NCBI GenBank assembly: GCA_016288775.1
Contig: JAEELG010000015.1
Span: forward strand, 1 to 54,314
Direction: 5' to 3'
Origin: Bacteroidales bacterium
Lineage (GTDB): Bacteria; Bacteroidota; Bacteroidia; Bacteroidales; UBA932
DNA length: 54,314 nucleotides
Position numbers and translations under genes: made by a program. Under the pieces are notes generated by a model that did not search any database, was not told where the DNA came from, and worked only from the letters and a program-made list of their open reading frames with translations. Positions 31,639 to 40,747 of the stretch are shown piece after piece. Position 1 is the first letter of the stretch. Every line of letters begins with the position of its first letter.

Positions 31639-34446
31639 ATGAAGAAGTTCAGATTTATTATACTGCCTCTCGCCATGTTGGCGTCCGGTATCGTACATGC
31701 CCAGACGCAGGAGCCCGCCGACAGCGTGGTAGTCCTGCCCTGGAACACCTCCGCATCCTGGTGGACCACGGCTTCGCTCGTGACGCCGGTTTCCCTCCCC
31801 GATGCCGAGAAATCCCCGGTCTACGATCTCAGGAACAAGCTCACCGGACTCGTTCCCGGCGTGGAAATCAGCGAAGACTGCGGCGATATCATGCCATCGA
31901 GCAATATGGGCAGCGCCAGCATCAATGCCAACACGCTCCAGATGATTACGCACGGATTCGGCGGCATGGTGCTCATAGTGGACGACGTGCTGGTGCCGTT
32001 CAACCAGTACCAGTTCGACTACAACCAGATCGAATCGATGACCGTGCTCATCGGCGCCACCGCCAAGGCCCTCTACGGCCCCCGTGCAAGCGCCGGCGCC
32101 ATCTATGTGAGGACGCGCAAGGGTGCCTGGAACAAGCCACTGACCATACATGCCGACGTCAGGGCGGGCGTTGACTTCGTGGACCGTCAGCCCGAATGGG
32201 TGAACGCCTACGAATACGCCGTGCTGAACAACCAGGCGCGCGGCAGCGACGGCTATACCGAGCTGTACGGCAGCGAGGCCCTGGCCGGCTACGCCAAGGG
32301 CGATCCGTTCAACCGCAAGTACCCGGCAGTGGATTACCGTTCCTTCATGCTCAGCAAGCAAAAGACCAACCAGAATTTCTCGTTCGACCTGTCCGGCGGT
32401 TCCAACATCGTCAAGTACAACGTTTCGCTGAACGGCTATCGCAGCGACGACATTTTCAATGCGGGCCCCGTCAGCGACTACGACAAGCTGAGCGTTTCGT
32501 CCGCAGTGACCGCGAAGATAGGCAGATGGATCACAGGCACCGTGACCTTCAACGGAATGACTGCCTTCCGCAGGGGCACCAACGGTTCCATTACCGGCTT
32601 CCGCTCCGTCCCCGCCAACGCATACCCCGTAGCAATCGGTATCTCTACCAATGACTCCGAACTCGAGGACGTTTCGGCCGGCAACACCATCTATGCAGTT
32701 TCACGCGCATACACCGGCAACCCTTATGCTCAGCTCGTGGACGGAGGCTTCTATACGACCCGCTACCGCAGCGGCATGTTCAATGCGGCCATCGACTTCG
32801 ACATGGGCTGGCTGCTGAAGGGGCTCAAGAGCCGCACCCTCATAGATTTCGACAGCGAGTATTACCAGAAGGTGGGCAAGTCCAACGACTATATCGCCTA
32901 CTACTGGAGTCCCGAGACCGATATCGCCGAGATATCCACACACGTGGGCATCAAGCAGGCGAGCAAGAGCTCTAAGGCCTCCTACACGTACAACAACCTG
33001 AGTTTCTATGAGCGCCTGAGCTGGGACTGGGCGTCGGACGACCACAAAGTGGCCGCCGGTGCGCTGTTCTACCTCAGCGACGGCAGCAATTCCGACAACA
33101 GCTACTACGAGCGCCAGGCATATGCCGTCGTGAACGCGAACTACTCTTTCAAGGGTAGATATTTTGCCGAACTGGTGGGCCAGTACGCCGGCAGCGGAAG
33201 GTTCGTGGCCGCCAGGAGGTATGCGTTCTTCCCGGCCGTGGCCGTGGGCTGGCTGGCAAGCGAGGAAGACTTCCTGAAAGGTTCATCCTGGCTCGACAGA
33301 CTCAAGATAAGCGCGGACGTGGGCAATATCGGAGACGACGACATCTTCGGTTCCAAATACCTCTACAGGGCTTCCTACGAGAGCGCTTCGGGCGATTATT
33401 TCGGCCCGGCCACCGCCTACCAGTGGTTCGGCTCCGACAAGAGGGATTCCCAGACCACGACCATCAAACGGCTCGCCAACCATTCCCTGAAATGGCCCAC
33501 ATTCTTCCAGGCCGACCTGAAGGTGGACGCAAGGCTCCTGGGCTGCCTCGACCTGGGTCTCAACCTTTATTATACGAACCACAGGAACCTGTTCACCGAC
33601 ACGTCCACGGAGTTCCCGGCGATGACCGGCCTGACCAACGTCTCGGTCTACAGCAACTACAATGAGAACGTTTCCACCGGCATCGATTTCCTTGCCCGGT
33701 ACACCCTGAAGTCGGGCGACTGGCACTTCAGCGCCACTGCCGACCTCATTTCGTGGGCCAACTTCTACGCCAAATACGCCAATGACTACTACATCTACGA
33801 CTGGCAGAGGGTCACGGGTACGAGGCACGGCTCCTACCGCGGTTTCGAGTGCCTGGGCAAGTTCACGAGCGAAGACGAGATAGCGTCGAGCCCGCTCTAT
33901 GTACCCGACACCCGGGTGGGCGACCTTAAGTACAAGGACCAGAACGGCGACGGCAAGATAGACGAAAACGACCGCGTCATTGTGGGCAACACTTCTCCTC
34001 TCCTGCGCTACAGCGTCAATTTCGACCTGCGCTACAAGGCCTGGAGCCTGTTCGTGGTCGGCACCGGCTGCGCATTCTACGACATTCCCCTTACCAACGA
34101 GTACTTCTGGAACGGCTGGGGCGACGGCAACTATTCCGCCTTCGTGCGGGACAATATCGGAGGGGATTATCCCAGGCTTGGCTACGACAAGTCGGCCAAC
34201 AACTTCGTCGCTTCCGACTTCTGGCTCAGGGACGGTTCGTTCTTCAAGGTACAGACCGTCGAGCTCGCCTACACCCTGGTGCCGAAGAACACCAAGGTTG
34301 TCAAGAACGTGAAGTTCTCGCTCCGCGGAGCCAATCTCCTCACACTGACCGGGGTCAAGTACGTCGATCCCGAAAACTACAATTCCGGAGTCACGACATA
34401 TCCTCTCTTCAGGACCGTTGCGGCCGGCGTCAAGATGGAATTCTAA
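31639..34446 (+). CDS. Second SusC-like TonB-dependent receptor, lacking the N-terminal regulatory domain
   Basis: A 935-residue outer-membrane receptor, 100 residues shorter than the first SusC. After the signal peptide (FRFIILPLAMLASGIVHAQ) there is no carboxypeptidase-like domain and no obvious VxxGYGxQKK TonB box; a Trp-rich linker (VVVLPWNTSASWWTTASLV) leads straight into a shortened plug (LRNKLTGLVPGVEISE, MVLIVDDVLVPFNQYQFD, ALYGPRASAGAIYVRTRKG). The barrel carries the usual Asp-rich loop DQNGDGKIDENDRV and ends FRTVAAGVKMEF. It is followed 13 bases later by its own SusD. The start at 31639 is chosen for the signal peptide; ATG 31627 is possible. It may use an unusual TonB contact or serve as an accessory channel. 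Confidence 0.9.
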   Translation: MKKFRFIILPLAMLASGIVHAQTQEPADSVVVLPWNTSASWWTTASLVTPVSLPDAEKSPVYDLRNKLTGLVPGVEISEDCGDIMPSSNMGSASINANTLQMITHGFGGMVLIVDDVLVPFNQYQFDYNQIESMTVLIGATAKALYGPRASAGAIYVRTRKGAWNKPLTIHADVRAGVDFVDRQPEWVNAYEYAVLNNQARGSDGYTELYGSEALAGYAKGDPFNRKYPAVDYRSFMLSKQKTNQNFSFDLSGGSNIVKYNVSLNGYRSDDIFNAGPVSDYDKLSVSSAVTAKIGRWITGTVTFNGMTAFRRGTNGSITGFRSVPANAYPVAIGISTNDSELEDVSAGNTIYAVSRAYTGNPYAQLVDGGFYTTRYRSGMFNAAIDFDMGWLLKGLKSRTLIDFDSEYYQKVGKSNDYIAYYWSPETDIAEISTHVGIKQASKSSKASYTYNNLSFYERLSWDWASDDHKVAAGALFYLSDGSNSDNSYYERQAYAVVNANYSFKGRYFAELVGQYAGSGRFVAARRYAFFPAVAVGWLASEEDFLKGSSWLDRLKISADVGNIGDDDIFGSKYLYRASYESASGDYFGPATAYQWFGSDKRDSQTTTIKRLANHSLKWPTFFQADLKVDARLLGCLDLGLNLYYTNHRNLFTDTSTEFPAMTGLTNVSVYSNYNENVSTGIDFLARYTLKSGDWHFSATADLISWANFYAKYANDYYIYDWQRVTGTRHGSYRGFECLGKFTSEDEIASSPLYVPDTRVGDLKYKDQNGDGKIDENDRVIVGNTSPLLRYSVNFDLRYKAWSLFVVGTGCAFYDIPLTNEYFWNGWGDGNYSAFVRDNIGGDYPRLGYDKSANNFVASDFWLRDGSFFKVQTVELAYTLVPKNTKVVKNVKFSLRGANLLTLTGVKYVDPENYNSGVTTYPLFRTVAAGVKMEF

Positions 34447-34459
34447 AATGACTGCAGTT

Positions 34460-36229
34460 ATGAAAAGGAATTTTTTGATCGCTCTTTCGACTCTGCTCGC
34501 AGTTTGCGGCTGCAGTTTCCTGGAGTCGTTCCCGGATGGCTCCTACAACGAAGACAACTACGCTGAATACCCCACCATAATCCGCGGTTTCATCGACAAG
34601 GCCTACAACCTCAGGCCCAGTTCGTACTATAACTCCGAATTCCTGGGCATGGATGCCTGCACGGACGACATGATGTTCCGCGACAAGTCCTCTTCGGTGC
34701 GCCAGTTCGGCATAGGCAACGCCCACATGGGCAGCAATCCGCTGGCCAATGTGTGGGACAGGGACTATGAGGCTATCTACTACGTGAACCTGTTCCTCAA
34801 GGACGATCTGGGCAGGAAGACCCGCTACCTTGTCGACCCCGGTTCCAACGAGGTGCTCCAGAAGTGCCTGCAGGGCGATGCCTTCGGCCTCAGGGCCTGG
34901 TATGGATTCAACCTGCTGGAATTCTGGGGCGGCGAGGGCACCGACGGCAGGCTCCTCGGAGTCTATATCCCCACCGAGCCCGTTGACGTGGCGACCTACG
35001 ACGGCGCCGACCTGGTGCGCCCTTCCTACGACGAAAGCGTGAAGCAGATACTCGCCGACTGCGATTCGGCGCTGAAATACCTGCCTCCGGCAAACCGTGA
35101 CCAGTATCTCCAGGGCGAGGTGTTCCACGTGACCGGAGCCATACGCTACCGTGCCCTCGACGGCGTTTCGATCAAGGCCCTCAAGGCGAAGGTGCTCCTG
35201 ACCTGGGCCAGCCCCGCCTTCAATCCCGGCGGCGACAAGTCCCGCTGGGAGATGGCCGCTAAGGCAGCCAGGGAGGTAATCGATTTCAAGCTTACCAAGG
35301 AGACCGGCGGCCTGAATCCCAAGTCCAGCTTCATGTGGACCAATCCCAACTCGCCGGAAATAATCTTTCTGGGCAACATAGTCCAGAATTCCTCCTACGA
35401 GACCAACTTCTATCCCCTGGGCTTCGGCGGTTCCGCCAACATCGCGCCTTCGCAGGAGCTTGTGGATGCGTTCCCCATGGCCAACGGCTATCCCATCACA
35501 GACCCCGCTTCAGGCTACAACAAATTGTACCCGTATGCCGGCAGGGATCCCCGCTTCTACGCCAACATATTCTATGACGGCTGCAACGTCATAAGGAACC
35601 AGTCGCCATATACCCTGATGTACACCTTCGACGTGGCCGACGGCGGCAAGGACGCCCCGGGAGGGCAGAAGACTTCGCCGTCGGGCTACTATGTGAAGAA
35701 GTACGTCTCGCTGGGCTGGAATCCCAACGACGTGAGCATACAGACAGCGCAGCACAGCATATTCTTCCTGCGCTGGACCCATATGTGCCTTGCCTTCGCC
35801 GAAGCGGCGAACCAGTTTGCCGGTCCCAACACGCCGGTCGACGGGCTGACGGCCAAGGAGGCCCTGGCCTACATCCGCAGCCGCAAGGTGAATACCGGAA
35901 CCGAAGATGAGAACGGCGTGGGTGCGGCTGGGGACCCGTACCTGGATGCCTGCGCCTCTTCGAAGGAGGCCTTCGACAGGCTTGTGAAGAACGAATGGAG
36001 GATCGAGACCTGCTTCGAAGGCATACGCTTCAAGAACGTGCGCCGCTGGGCGACCGACGTCTCCGAAATCAACGTTCCCGTCAGCGGCGTGTCCATCACG
36101 GCCGGCAGCCATACCTACAGTGAAATCGAAAGGCGCAGCTTCCCGTCGCTGTGGATGCCCATTCCCTACAAGGAGATGCGCCTGGCGTCCGGCATGGTCC
36201 AGAACAAGGGCTGGGAAGATTGGAAATAA
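34460..36229 (+). CDS. Second SusD/RagB-family lipoprotein
   Basis: A 589-residue glycan-binding surface lipoprotein. MKRNFLIALSTLLAVCGC holds two possible lipid-anchor cysteines. SusD-like parts are FLESFPDGSYNEDNYAEYPTIIRGFIDKAY, QGDAFGLRAWYGFNLLEFWGG, and near the end NEWRIETCFEGIRFKNVRRW. The SusC2-SusD2 junction copies the layout of the first pair (TAAAATG, then ATGAAAA 13 bases after the stop), hinting that the two pairs arose by duplication and then diverged strongly. Confidence 0.93.
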   Translation: MKRNFLIALSTLLAVCGCSFLESFPDGSYNEDNYAEYPTIIRGFIDKAYNLRPSSYYNSEFLGMDACTDDMMFRDKSSSVRQFGIGNAHMGSNPLANVWDRDYEAIYYVNLFLKDDLGRKTRYLVDPGSNEVLQKCLQGDAFGLRAWYGFNLLEFWGGEGTDGRLLGVYIPTEPVDVATYDGADLVRPSYDESVKQILADCDSALKYLPPANRDQYLQGEVFHVTGAIRYRALDGVSIKALKAKVLLTWASPAFNPGGDKSRWEMAAKAAREVIDFKLTKETGGLNPKSSFMWTNPNSPEIIFLGNIVQNSSYETNFYPLGFGGSANIAPSQELVDAFPMANGYPITDPASGYNKLYPYAGRDPRFYANIFYDGCNVIRNQSPYTLMYTFDVADGGKDAPGGQKTSPSGYYVKKYVSLGWNPNDVSIQTAQHSIFFLRWTHMCLAFAEAANQFAGPNTPVDGLTAKEALAYIRSRKVNTGTEDENGVGAAGDPYLDACASSKEAFDRLVKNEWRIETCFEGIRFKNVRRWATDVSEINVPVSGVSITAGSHTYSEIERRSFPSLWMPIPYKEMRLASGMVQNKGWEDWK

Positions 36230-36230
36230 C

Positions 36231-37265
36231 ATGAGTATGAAGATAATCAAACATATAACGCTTGTCTTCGCAGCCTGCACCCTGCTTTCGGGCTGCTATG
36301 AAGACTATGTCAGGGACTACGACTATTCGACGATCTACTGCGCGTTCCAGTACGACCTGCGTACCTTCGTCGTGGGCGAGGGGCAGAAGTTCGACTTTAC
36401 CGTCGGCCTCGCGGGCGTGATGCAGAACACCAGGGACAGGAAAGTGACCGTGGAACTCGCGCAGGACCTGGTCACTGCCGACCTGCCTACCGCCCTCGGC
36501 CTGACGGATTATTCTCCCTTCACCGCCTACGAGGGTATGCTGGGACAGGGTAAGTTCGGCCTTTTGAGCCAGGCGTATGTGACCAATGAGGTCAAGGCCA
36601 CCGGAGCAAAGTCCCTGCAGCCGCTCCCCGCGGACTGCTTCACCGTGTCCGGCCTCGGGGACATGTGCATCGAGGCAGGGAAGCACACCGATTCGGTGAC
36701 CATAACCGCAACGGATGCGTTCCTCTCCAATCCCGCCGCCATCGCGCCCAACTATGCCCTGGCCTTCCGCATCATCTCCGCCGATGCGGACAAACTGCCG
36801 CCGGAGAAGTCGTTCGAGGTGATCGCCGTCAAGTATGAGTGCAAATACTTCGGTTACTGGTACTACGGCGGCGAGCGCAAGGTGGTGGACAACCTGACCG
36901 GCAAGGAGCTCAGCGTCGAAAGCTATCCTTTCGCCATACCTCAGGACGATTCGAAGGTATACACCCTGACCACCACCGGCCCTTATAGCGTAAAGACCAA
37001 CAAGATAGGCCAGAAGAGCGGTTCCATCGAACTGTTATTCAGCGGAGAGAACGTGCTCGCGACATGCTCCGATCCCAATGTGTCGATGGGCTACTGCCAC
37101 ACCAACGACGCCAAGGCCATCCAGAACCGGGTGATCTATCTCAATTATTCCTACGACAACGGCGACGGCACCACTTCCGTCGTGAGCGACTACCTGACCT
37201 TCCGCAACCGCATACGCGACGGCATCAGCGAGTGGCAGGATGAAAACCCCGAGAATTATGAGTAG
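36231..37265 (+). CDS. DUF1735 (BT_3987-like) surface glycan-binding lipoprotein
   Basis: A 344-residue lipoprotein (LLSGC) placed directly after SusD2, where surface glycan-binding proteins usually lie. The DUF1735 domain is recognisable: YCAFQYDLRTFVVGEGQKFDFTVGLAGVMQNTRDRKVTVEL, then the long insertion and CIEAGKHTDSVTITATDAFLSNPAAIAPNYALAFRI. The second half is another beta-sandwich (KYFGYWYYGGERKVVDNLTGKE) resembling the C-terminal parts of SusE/SGBP proteins. No catalytic motif. ATG 36237 is an alternative start. Overlaps the next gene by 8 bases (ATGAGTAG). Confidence 0.85.
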   Translation: MSMKIIKHITLVFAACTLLSGCYEDYVRDYDYSTIYCAFQYDLRTFVVGEGQKFDFTVGLAGVMQNTRDRKVTVELAQDLVTADLPTALGLTDYSPFTAYEGMLGQGKFGLLSQAYVTNEVKATGAKSLQPLPADCFTVSGLGDMCIEAGKHTDSVTITATDAFLSNPAAIAPNYALAFRIISADADKLPPEKSFEVIAVKYECKYFGYWYYGGERKVVDNLTGKELSVESYPFAIPQDDSKVYTLTTTGPYSVKTNKIGQKSGSIELLFSGENVLATCSDPNVSMGYCHTNDAKAIQNRVIYLNYSYDNGDGTTSVVSDYLTFRNRIRDGISEWQDENPENYE

Positions 37266-38670
37266 ACGTATCATTACCGCCCTGGCCATGGCTCTAATCT
37301 GCCTCCAGGGCCTTGCACAGCCCCTGAACAACAGCAAGCAGCCGGGCTACAAGGGAATATGGTTCACGCTCGGGCAGGAGTCGGCCTACGGATACAAGTA
37401 TTCCGGGGGTCTGGGCACCTACACTGTGAAACACAATCCCATGGCTGTCTACGCTCCTGAAGTGGACCGTACCTACTTCGTCTATGGCGGCACGACCGCG
37501 GCCTCGGAGCGCCACCTGCTCTGCATGATAGGCTGCTTCGACCACAAGACCGGCCTCGTGCAGAAGCCAGTATGCGTTTTCGACAAGGAAAAGGTCAACG
37601 ACCCCCACGACAATCCGGCCCTGCAGATCGACAGGGACGGCTACCTCTGGGTATTCGTCAGCGGCCGGTCCAAGAAGCGCCCCGGCTTCATCTACCGCAG
37701 CGACAAACCCTACGACATCGACTCCTTCACCCAGGTGCTCAAGCTGGAGATGACTTATCCCCAGCCCATGTATGACCCGGAAAAGGGCTTCCTCGTGGGC
37801 TACACCAAATACACCGGCAAGCGGCAGCTTTACTGGATGACCTCCGCCGACGGCACCGAATGGGACCAGGGTCACCACCTGGCCGACATCAAGAGCCCCG
37901 GCGACAAGCAGAGCGGCCACTACCAGGTGACCGGCCACGACCGCGCCCACGGCAAAATCGTGACCACTTTCAACCGCCATCTCAACGGCGACTGCGACAC
38001 CCGCACCAACATCTACTACCTCCAGACGCTGGACTGGGGCCAGAGCTGGACCACCGCCGACGGGCAGGTGATCGAGACCCCGGTGACCGACCCGGACAGT
38101 CCCTGCCGCATCCTGGACGCCCACAGCAAGGGCCAGAACGTATATATCAAGGATGTGAACTTCGACGCTGACGGCAATCCCGTAATCCTCTACCTGACCA
38201 GCTATGGCCACCAGCCCGGCCCCGACCACGGCCCGAGGGATTTCTGGACTGCGAACTGGAACGGCAGCAAGTGGATATTCAACCATATCTGCTCCACCTG
38301 GCACGACTACGACAGCGGCAGCATTTGGGTGGACGGGAAGAAGTGGACCGTGATCGTGCCTTCCGAACCCGGGCCGCAGCTCTGGGGTACCGGAGGCGAA
38401 ATCGCCGTCTGGAAGACGTCCAATGCCGGAAAGAAATGGAAGAAAACGGCGATGCTCACTTCCGGCAGTCCCTATAATCACGGCTATGTCCGCCGGCCGT
38501 ACGGCGGCACCGATCCCTTCTTCTGCTACTGGGCCGACGGCAATCCCGACCGTATCACCCCTTCCCGCATCTACTTTTCCGACTCGAAAGGCAAGGTCTT
38601 CGTCCTGCCCTACGACATGACCGAAGAATGGCAGGCCCCGTCACCATATCATCCTGAGCAAAGCAAATAA
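37258..38670 (+). CDS. BNR_4-type seven-bladed propeller enzyme, periplasmic or secreted
   Basis: A 470-residue paralogue of the BNR_4 part of the protein at 23053, here with a plain type I signal peptide (ALICLQGLAQ) and no N-terminal accessory region, so it is probably periplasmic. Shared motifs: GYKGIWFTLGQ, KYSGGLGTYTVKH (His59), DPHDN (His117), SGHYQ (His221), FNRHLNGDCDTRTNIYYLQ (His241) and DWGQSWTT. This fold includes uronate-specific lyases (PL24, PL25) and the GH145 L-Rha-GlcA rhamnosidases, so a role on a uronate-containing glycan is likely, but the family number cannot be assigned by eye. The start overlaps the previous stop by 8 bases. Confidence 0.85.
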   Translation: MSRRIITALAMALICLQGLAQPLNNSKQPGYKGIWFTLGQESAYGYKYSGGLGTYTVKHNPMAVYAPEVDRTYFVYGGTTAASERHLLCMIGCFDHKTGLVQKPVCVFDKEKVNDPHDNPALQIDRDGYLWVFVSGRSKKRPGFIYRSDKPYDIDSFTQVLKLEMTYPQPMYDPEKGFLVGYTKYTGKRQLYWMTSADGTEWDQGHHLADIKSPGDKQSGHYQVTGHDRAHGKIVTTFNRHLNGDCDTRTNIYYLQTLDWGQSWTTADGQVIETPVTDPDSPCRILDAHSKGQNVYIKDVNFDADGNPVILYLTSYGHQPGPDHGPRDFWTANWNGSKWIFNHICSTWHDYDSGSIWVDGKKWTVIVPSEPGPQLWGTGGEIAVWKTSNAGKKWKKTAMLTSGSPYNHGYVRRPYGGTDPFFCYWADGNPDRITPSRIYFSDSKGKVFVLPYDMTEEWQAPSPYHPEQSK

Positions 38671-38693
38671 TCTATCAATCAAACCATATCGTT

Positions 38694-40232
38694 ATGAAAA
38701 AGACATTATTATTCCTCCTGGCATCTCTTGCGGTCCTGGCGTCCTGCGAGCCGAAAGAACCGGAGAAGCCAGCCGATCCCACCCTTTCGGTCAATCCCGA
38801 GAGCGTGGTGCTCGAGGCTGCCGGCGGCAGCCAGACCATCAGCGTCGAGGCCAACAACTCATGGACTGCGGAAGTCACGAGCGGCACCGAATGGCTCACC
38901 GTATCGAATTCTTCCTCATCGTCTTTCACCGTGAGCGCGTCGGCCAACCCTTCGCACAAGAACCTCATGGGTGCGGTGACCGTGAAGTCTGACAAGCTTT
39001 CCAAGGTCGTTTCCGTGACCCAGCTTGCATCTCCCAACAACGACAAGATCGAAGTCAGTCCCGCATCCCTGTCATTCGAGGCCGCAGGCGGTTCGAAGGA
39101 CGTGACCGTGAAGGCGAACGTGGACGTGACCGCTACCGCCAGCGAGAGCTGGATTACCGTTACCCCTTCGTCGGTTGCTTCCGGCCAGGCAACCGTGGCG
39201 GTGAAGGTCGCCGAGAATACCGGCAGCTCACCCCGTGAGGCCACCATCACCTTTGCAGGCGGCGATGCGGAGAGCGTGACCGTTGCCGTGTCCCAGACAC
39301 CGGCGTCGTTCATAACCGTTTCGTCCGAAACCATCGATGCTCCTGCCGACGGTGGCGAGTTCACCGTCAAAGTGACGTCCAATGTAAACTGGACTGTCGC
39401 ATCCAAGCCCGACTGGGCCACCGTAAGTCCCACCTCCGGAGATAACACCGATATCAAGGTTACCGTCGCCGCCAACAGCTCGTCTGAGGAGCGCAAGGGC
39501 GATATAGTCCTTTCCGGTTCTTCGGCCAAAGCCACTGTCTGCGTCGTCCAGTCCGCGAACGCTGCCACCGAGACGCTTCTCGCTACCTGGCGCTGCGACG
39601 ATGCGGCCTACACCGACAGCCACAGCCCCGACTGGTCCACCCCCGGCGCCAACGATTACAGCCACGGCACGGGCAAGGGAATCGCCCTCCCCGAGGAAGG
39701 CGCACCTGCCGGCACACAGATGACCTGGGTAAGGAACAGCGGAATCTCGTTCGATCTGGTATATATCACCGCGGCTGAAGGCCACTTCGCCGTCAAAGCC
39801 GGCGCTGCGGACGACGGATTCCTCTTCAGCATCCCCGGACAGAACCTGAAGAAGGGCCAGGTGATCAGCATCGACTGCGGTCTCGCATCCGGTGCCAACT
39901 CCCTCCCCAAGAACTGGGTTGCCAAGTTCAGGACCGCCGAATCCGGCGACTGGACCGTAGGCGAGTGCTCAAACGCCTTCACCACTAACAGCGGCGTCAC
40001 AGCCCACCTCCAGATGACAAAGACCAAGGACTACACGTCGCATTCCCGCTTCCTGGCCACCTACACTGTCCCTGAGAATGTCAGCGGCGCCACCATCCAG
40101 ATCTTCGTCTGTGCCGCCGACGGCGAGACTCTCAAGGGAAGCACCACATCCGGAGCCACCGTCCGCCTGATCCCGCTCTACAACACCGACAACGCAGCCG
40201 AGTTCCCCGGCCCGCGTATCTCGATCAAGTAG
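38694..40232 (+). CDS. Three-BACON-domain lipoprotein with unknown C-terminal domain
   Basis: A 512-residue lipoprotein (LAVLASC, Cys18). Three BACON beta-sandwich domains follow at about 30-112, 118-203 and 207-288, each with the signature Trp strand: EWLTVSNSS, SWITVTPSS and DWATVSPTS. BACON domains often link glycan-binding proteins to the cell or bind mucin-like glycans. The C-terminal 220 residues (LLATWRCDDAAYTDSHSPDW onward) form a separate beta-rich domain that I do not recognise; its Trp-rich strands could be a carbohydrate-binding module. Last gene of the PUL operon, right before the terminator. Confidence 0.88.
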   Translation: MKKTLLFLLASLAVLASCEPKEPEKPADPTLSVNPESVVLEAAGGSQTISVEANNSWTAEVTSGTEWLTVSNSSSSSFTVSASANPSHKNLMGAVTVKSDKLSKVVSVTQLASPNNDKIEVSPASLSFEAAGGSKDVTVKANVDVTATASESWITVTPSSVASGQATVAVKVAENTGSSPREATITFAGGDAESVTVAVSQTPASFITVSSETIDAPADGGEFTVKVTSNVNWTVASKPDWATVSPTSGDNTDIKVTVAANSSSEERKGDIVLSGSSAKATVCVVQSANAATETLLATWRCDDAAYTDSHSPDWSTPGANDYSHGTGKGIALPEEGAPAGTQMTWVRNSGISFDLVYITAAEGHFAVKAGAADDGFLFSIPGQNLKKGQVISIDCGLASGANSLPKNWVAKFRTAESGDWTVGECSNAFTTNSGVTAHLQMTKTKDYTSHSRFLATYTVPENVSGATIQIFVCAADGETLKGSTTSGATVRLIPLYNTDNAAEFPGPRISIK

Positions 40233-40242
40233 CCGTAAAATG

Positions 40243-40281
40243 AATCTCCCGGGCTCCAGAAGGGACCCGGGAGATTTTTTT
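40243..40281 (+). terminator. Strong intrinsic terminator closing the PUL operon
   Basis: A perfect 11-bp stem, AATCTCCCGGG (40243-40253) with CCCGGGAGATT (40266-40276), 12-base loop, then T residues to 40281. It lies 10 bases after the BACON gene stop and marks the end of the ten-gene operon. Confidence 0.95.
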
Positions 40282-40295
40282 ATCGTTTATAATAA

Positions 40296-40733
40296 TTAAA
40301 AGCGTTCTATCTTCAGCTGCTGGATGCGGTAGGTGTCGTTCTTGCAGCTCATGAATATCGTTACGTTGAAGGTTTCGCCTCCGGCCTTCAGTGTGCCGAG
40401 GGCGTACTTCATGTTGGCACGGCCTGCAGTGTGGGTGATGTCGAAACTCCGCGGGGTGTAGGTGTCGAAGAAAGACTTCACTATCTGGCGGGCCTGGGCG
40501 CGGCTTGCGTCGCTCTCCTTGCTAAGGACTGATATTTCGAGGTTGTCGGCGAACCAGGCCGAAAGGGCTTCGGAGTTGCCTGACGCTATGTATTTGCTGA
40601 CGGGAATGAATACGTCGTCGCCGCTGTCGGCAGTCGTAAGGGGCTGCGCAGCCTTCTGTATCATGAAGCTCTGTGCCGAGGCGACGGGGCCTGCGAGCAG
40701 GGCGACGAGTAAAACTATGGGTAAATATTTCAT
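40296..40733 (-). CDS. DUF4783 secreted protein
   Basis: A 145-residue exported protein with signal peptide MKYLPIVLLVALLAGPVASAQ. The mature domain (VFIPVSKYIASGNSEALSAWFADNLEISVL, ARQIVKSFFDTYTPRSFDITHTAG, YRIQQLKIERF) fits DUF4783, a small cystatin/NTF2-like fold common in Bacteroidota and often found next to rlmH or nadC. Function unknown. It is divergently transcribed from rlmH with a face-to-face promoter pair between them. The start at 40733 is the one that gives a proper signal peptide. Confidence 0.85.
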   Translation of the reverse strand: MKYLPIVLLVALLAGPVASAQSFMIQKAAQPLTTADSGDDVFIPVSKYIASGNSEALSAWFADNLEISVLSKESDASRAQARQIVKSFFDTYTPRSFDITHTAGRANMKYALGTLKAGGETFNVTIFMSCKNDTYRIQQLKIERF

Positions 40734-40747
40734 ACGTTGGGCATTTC

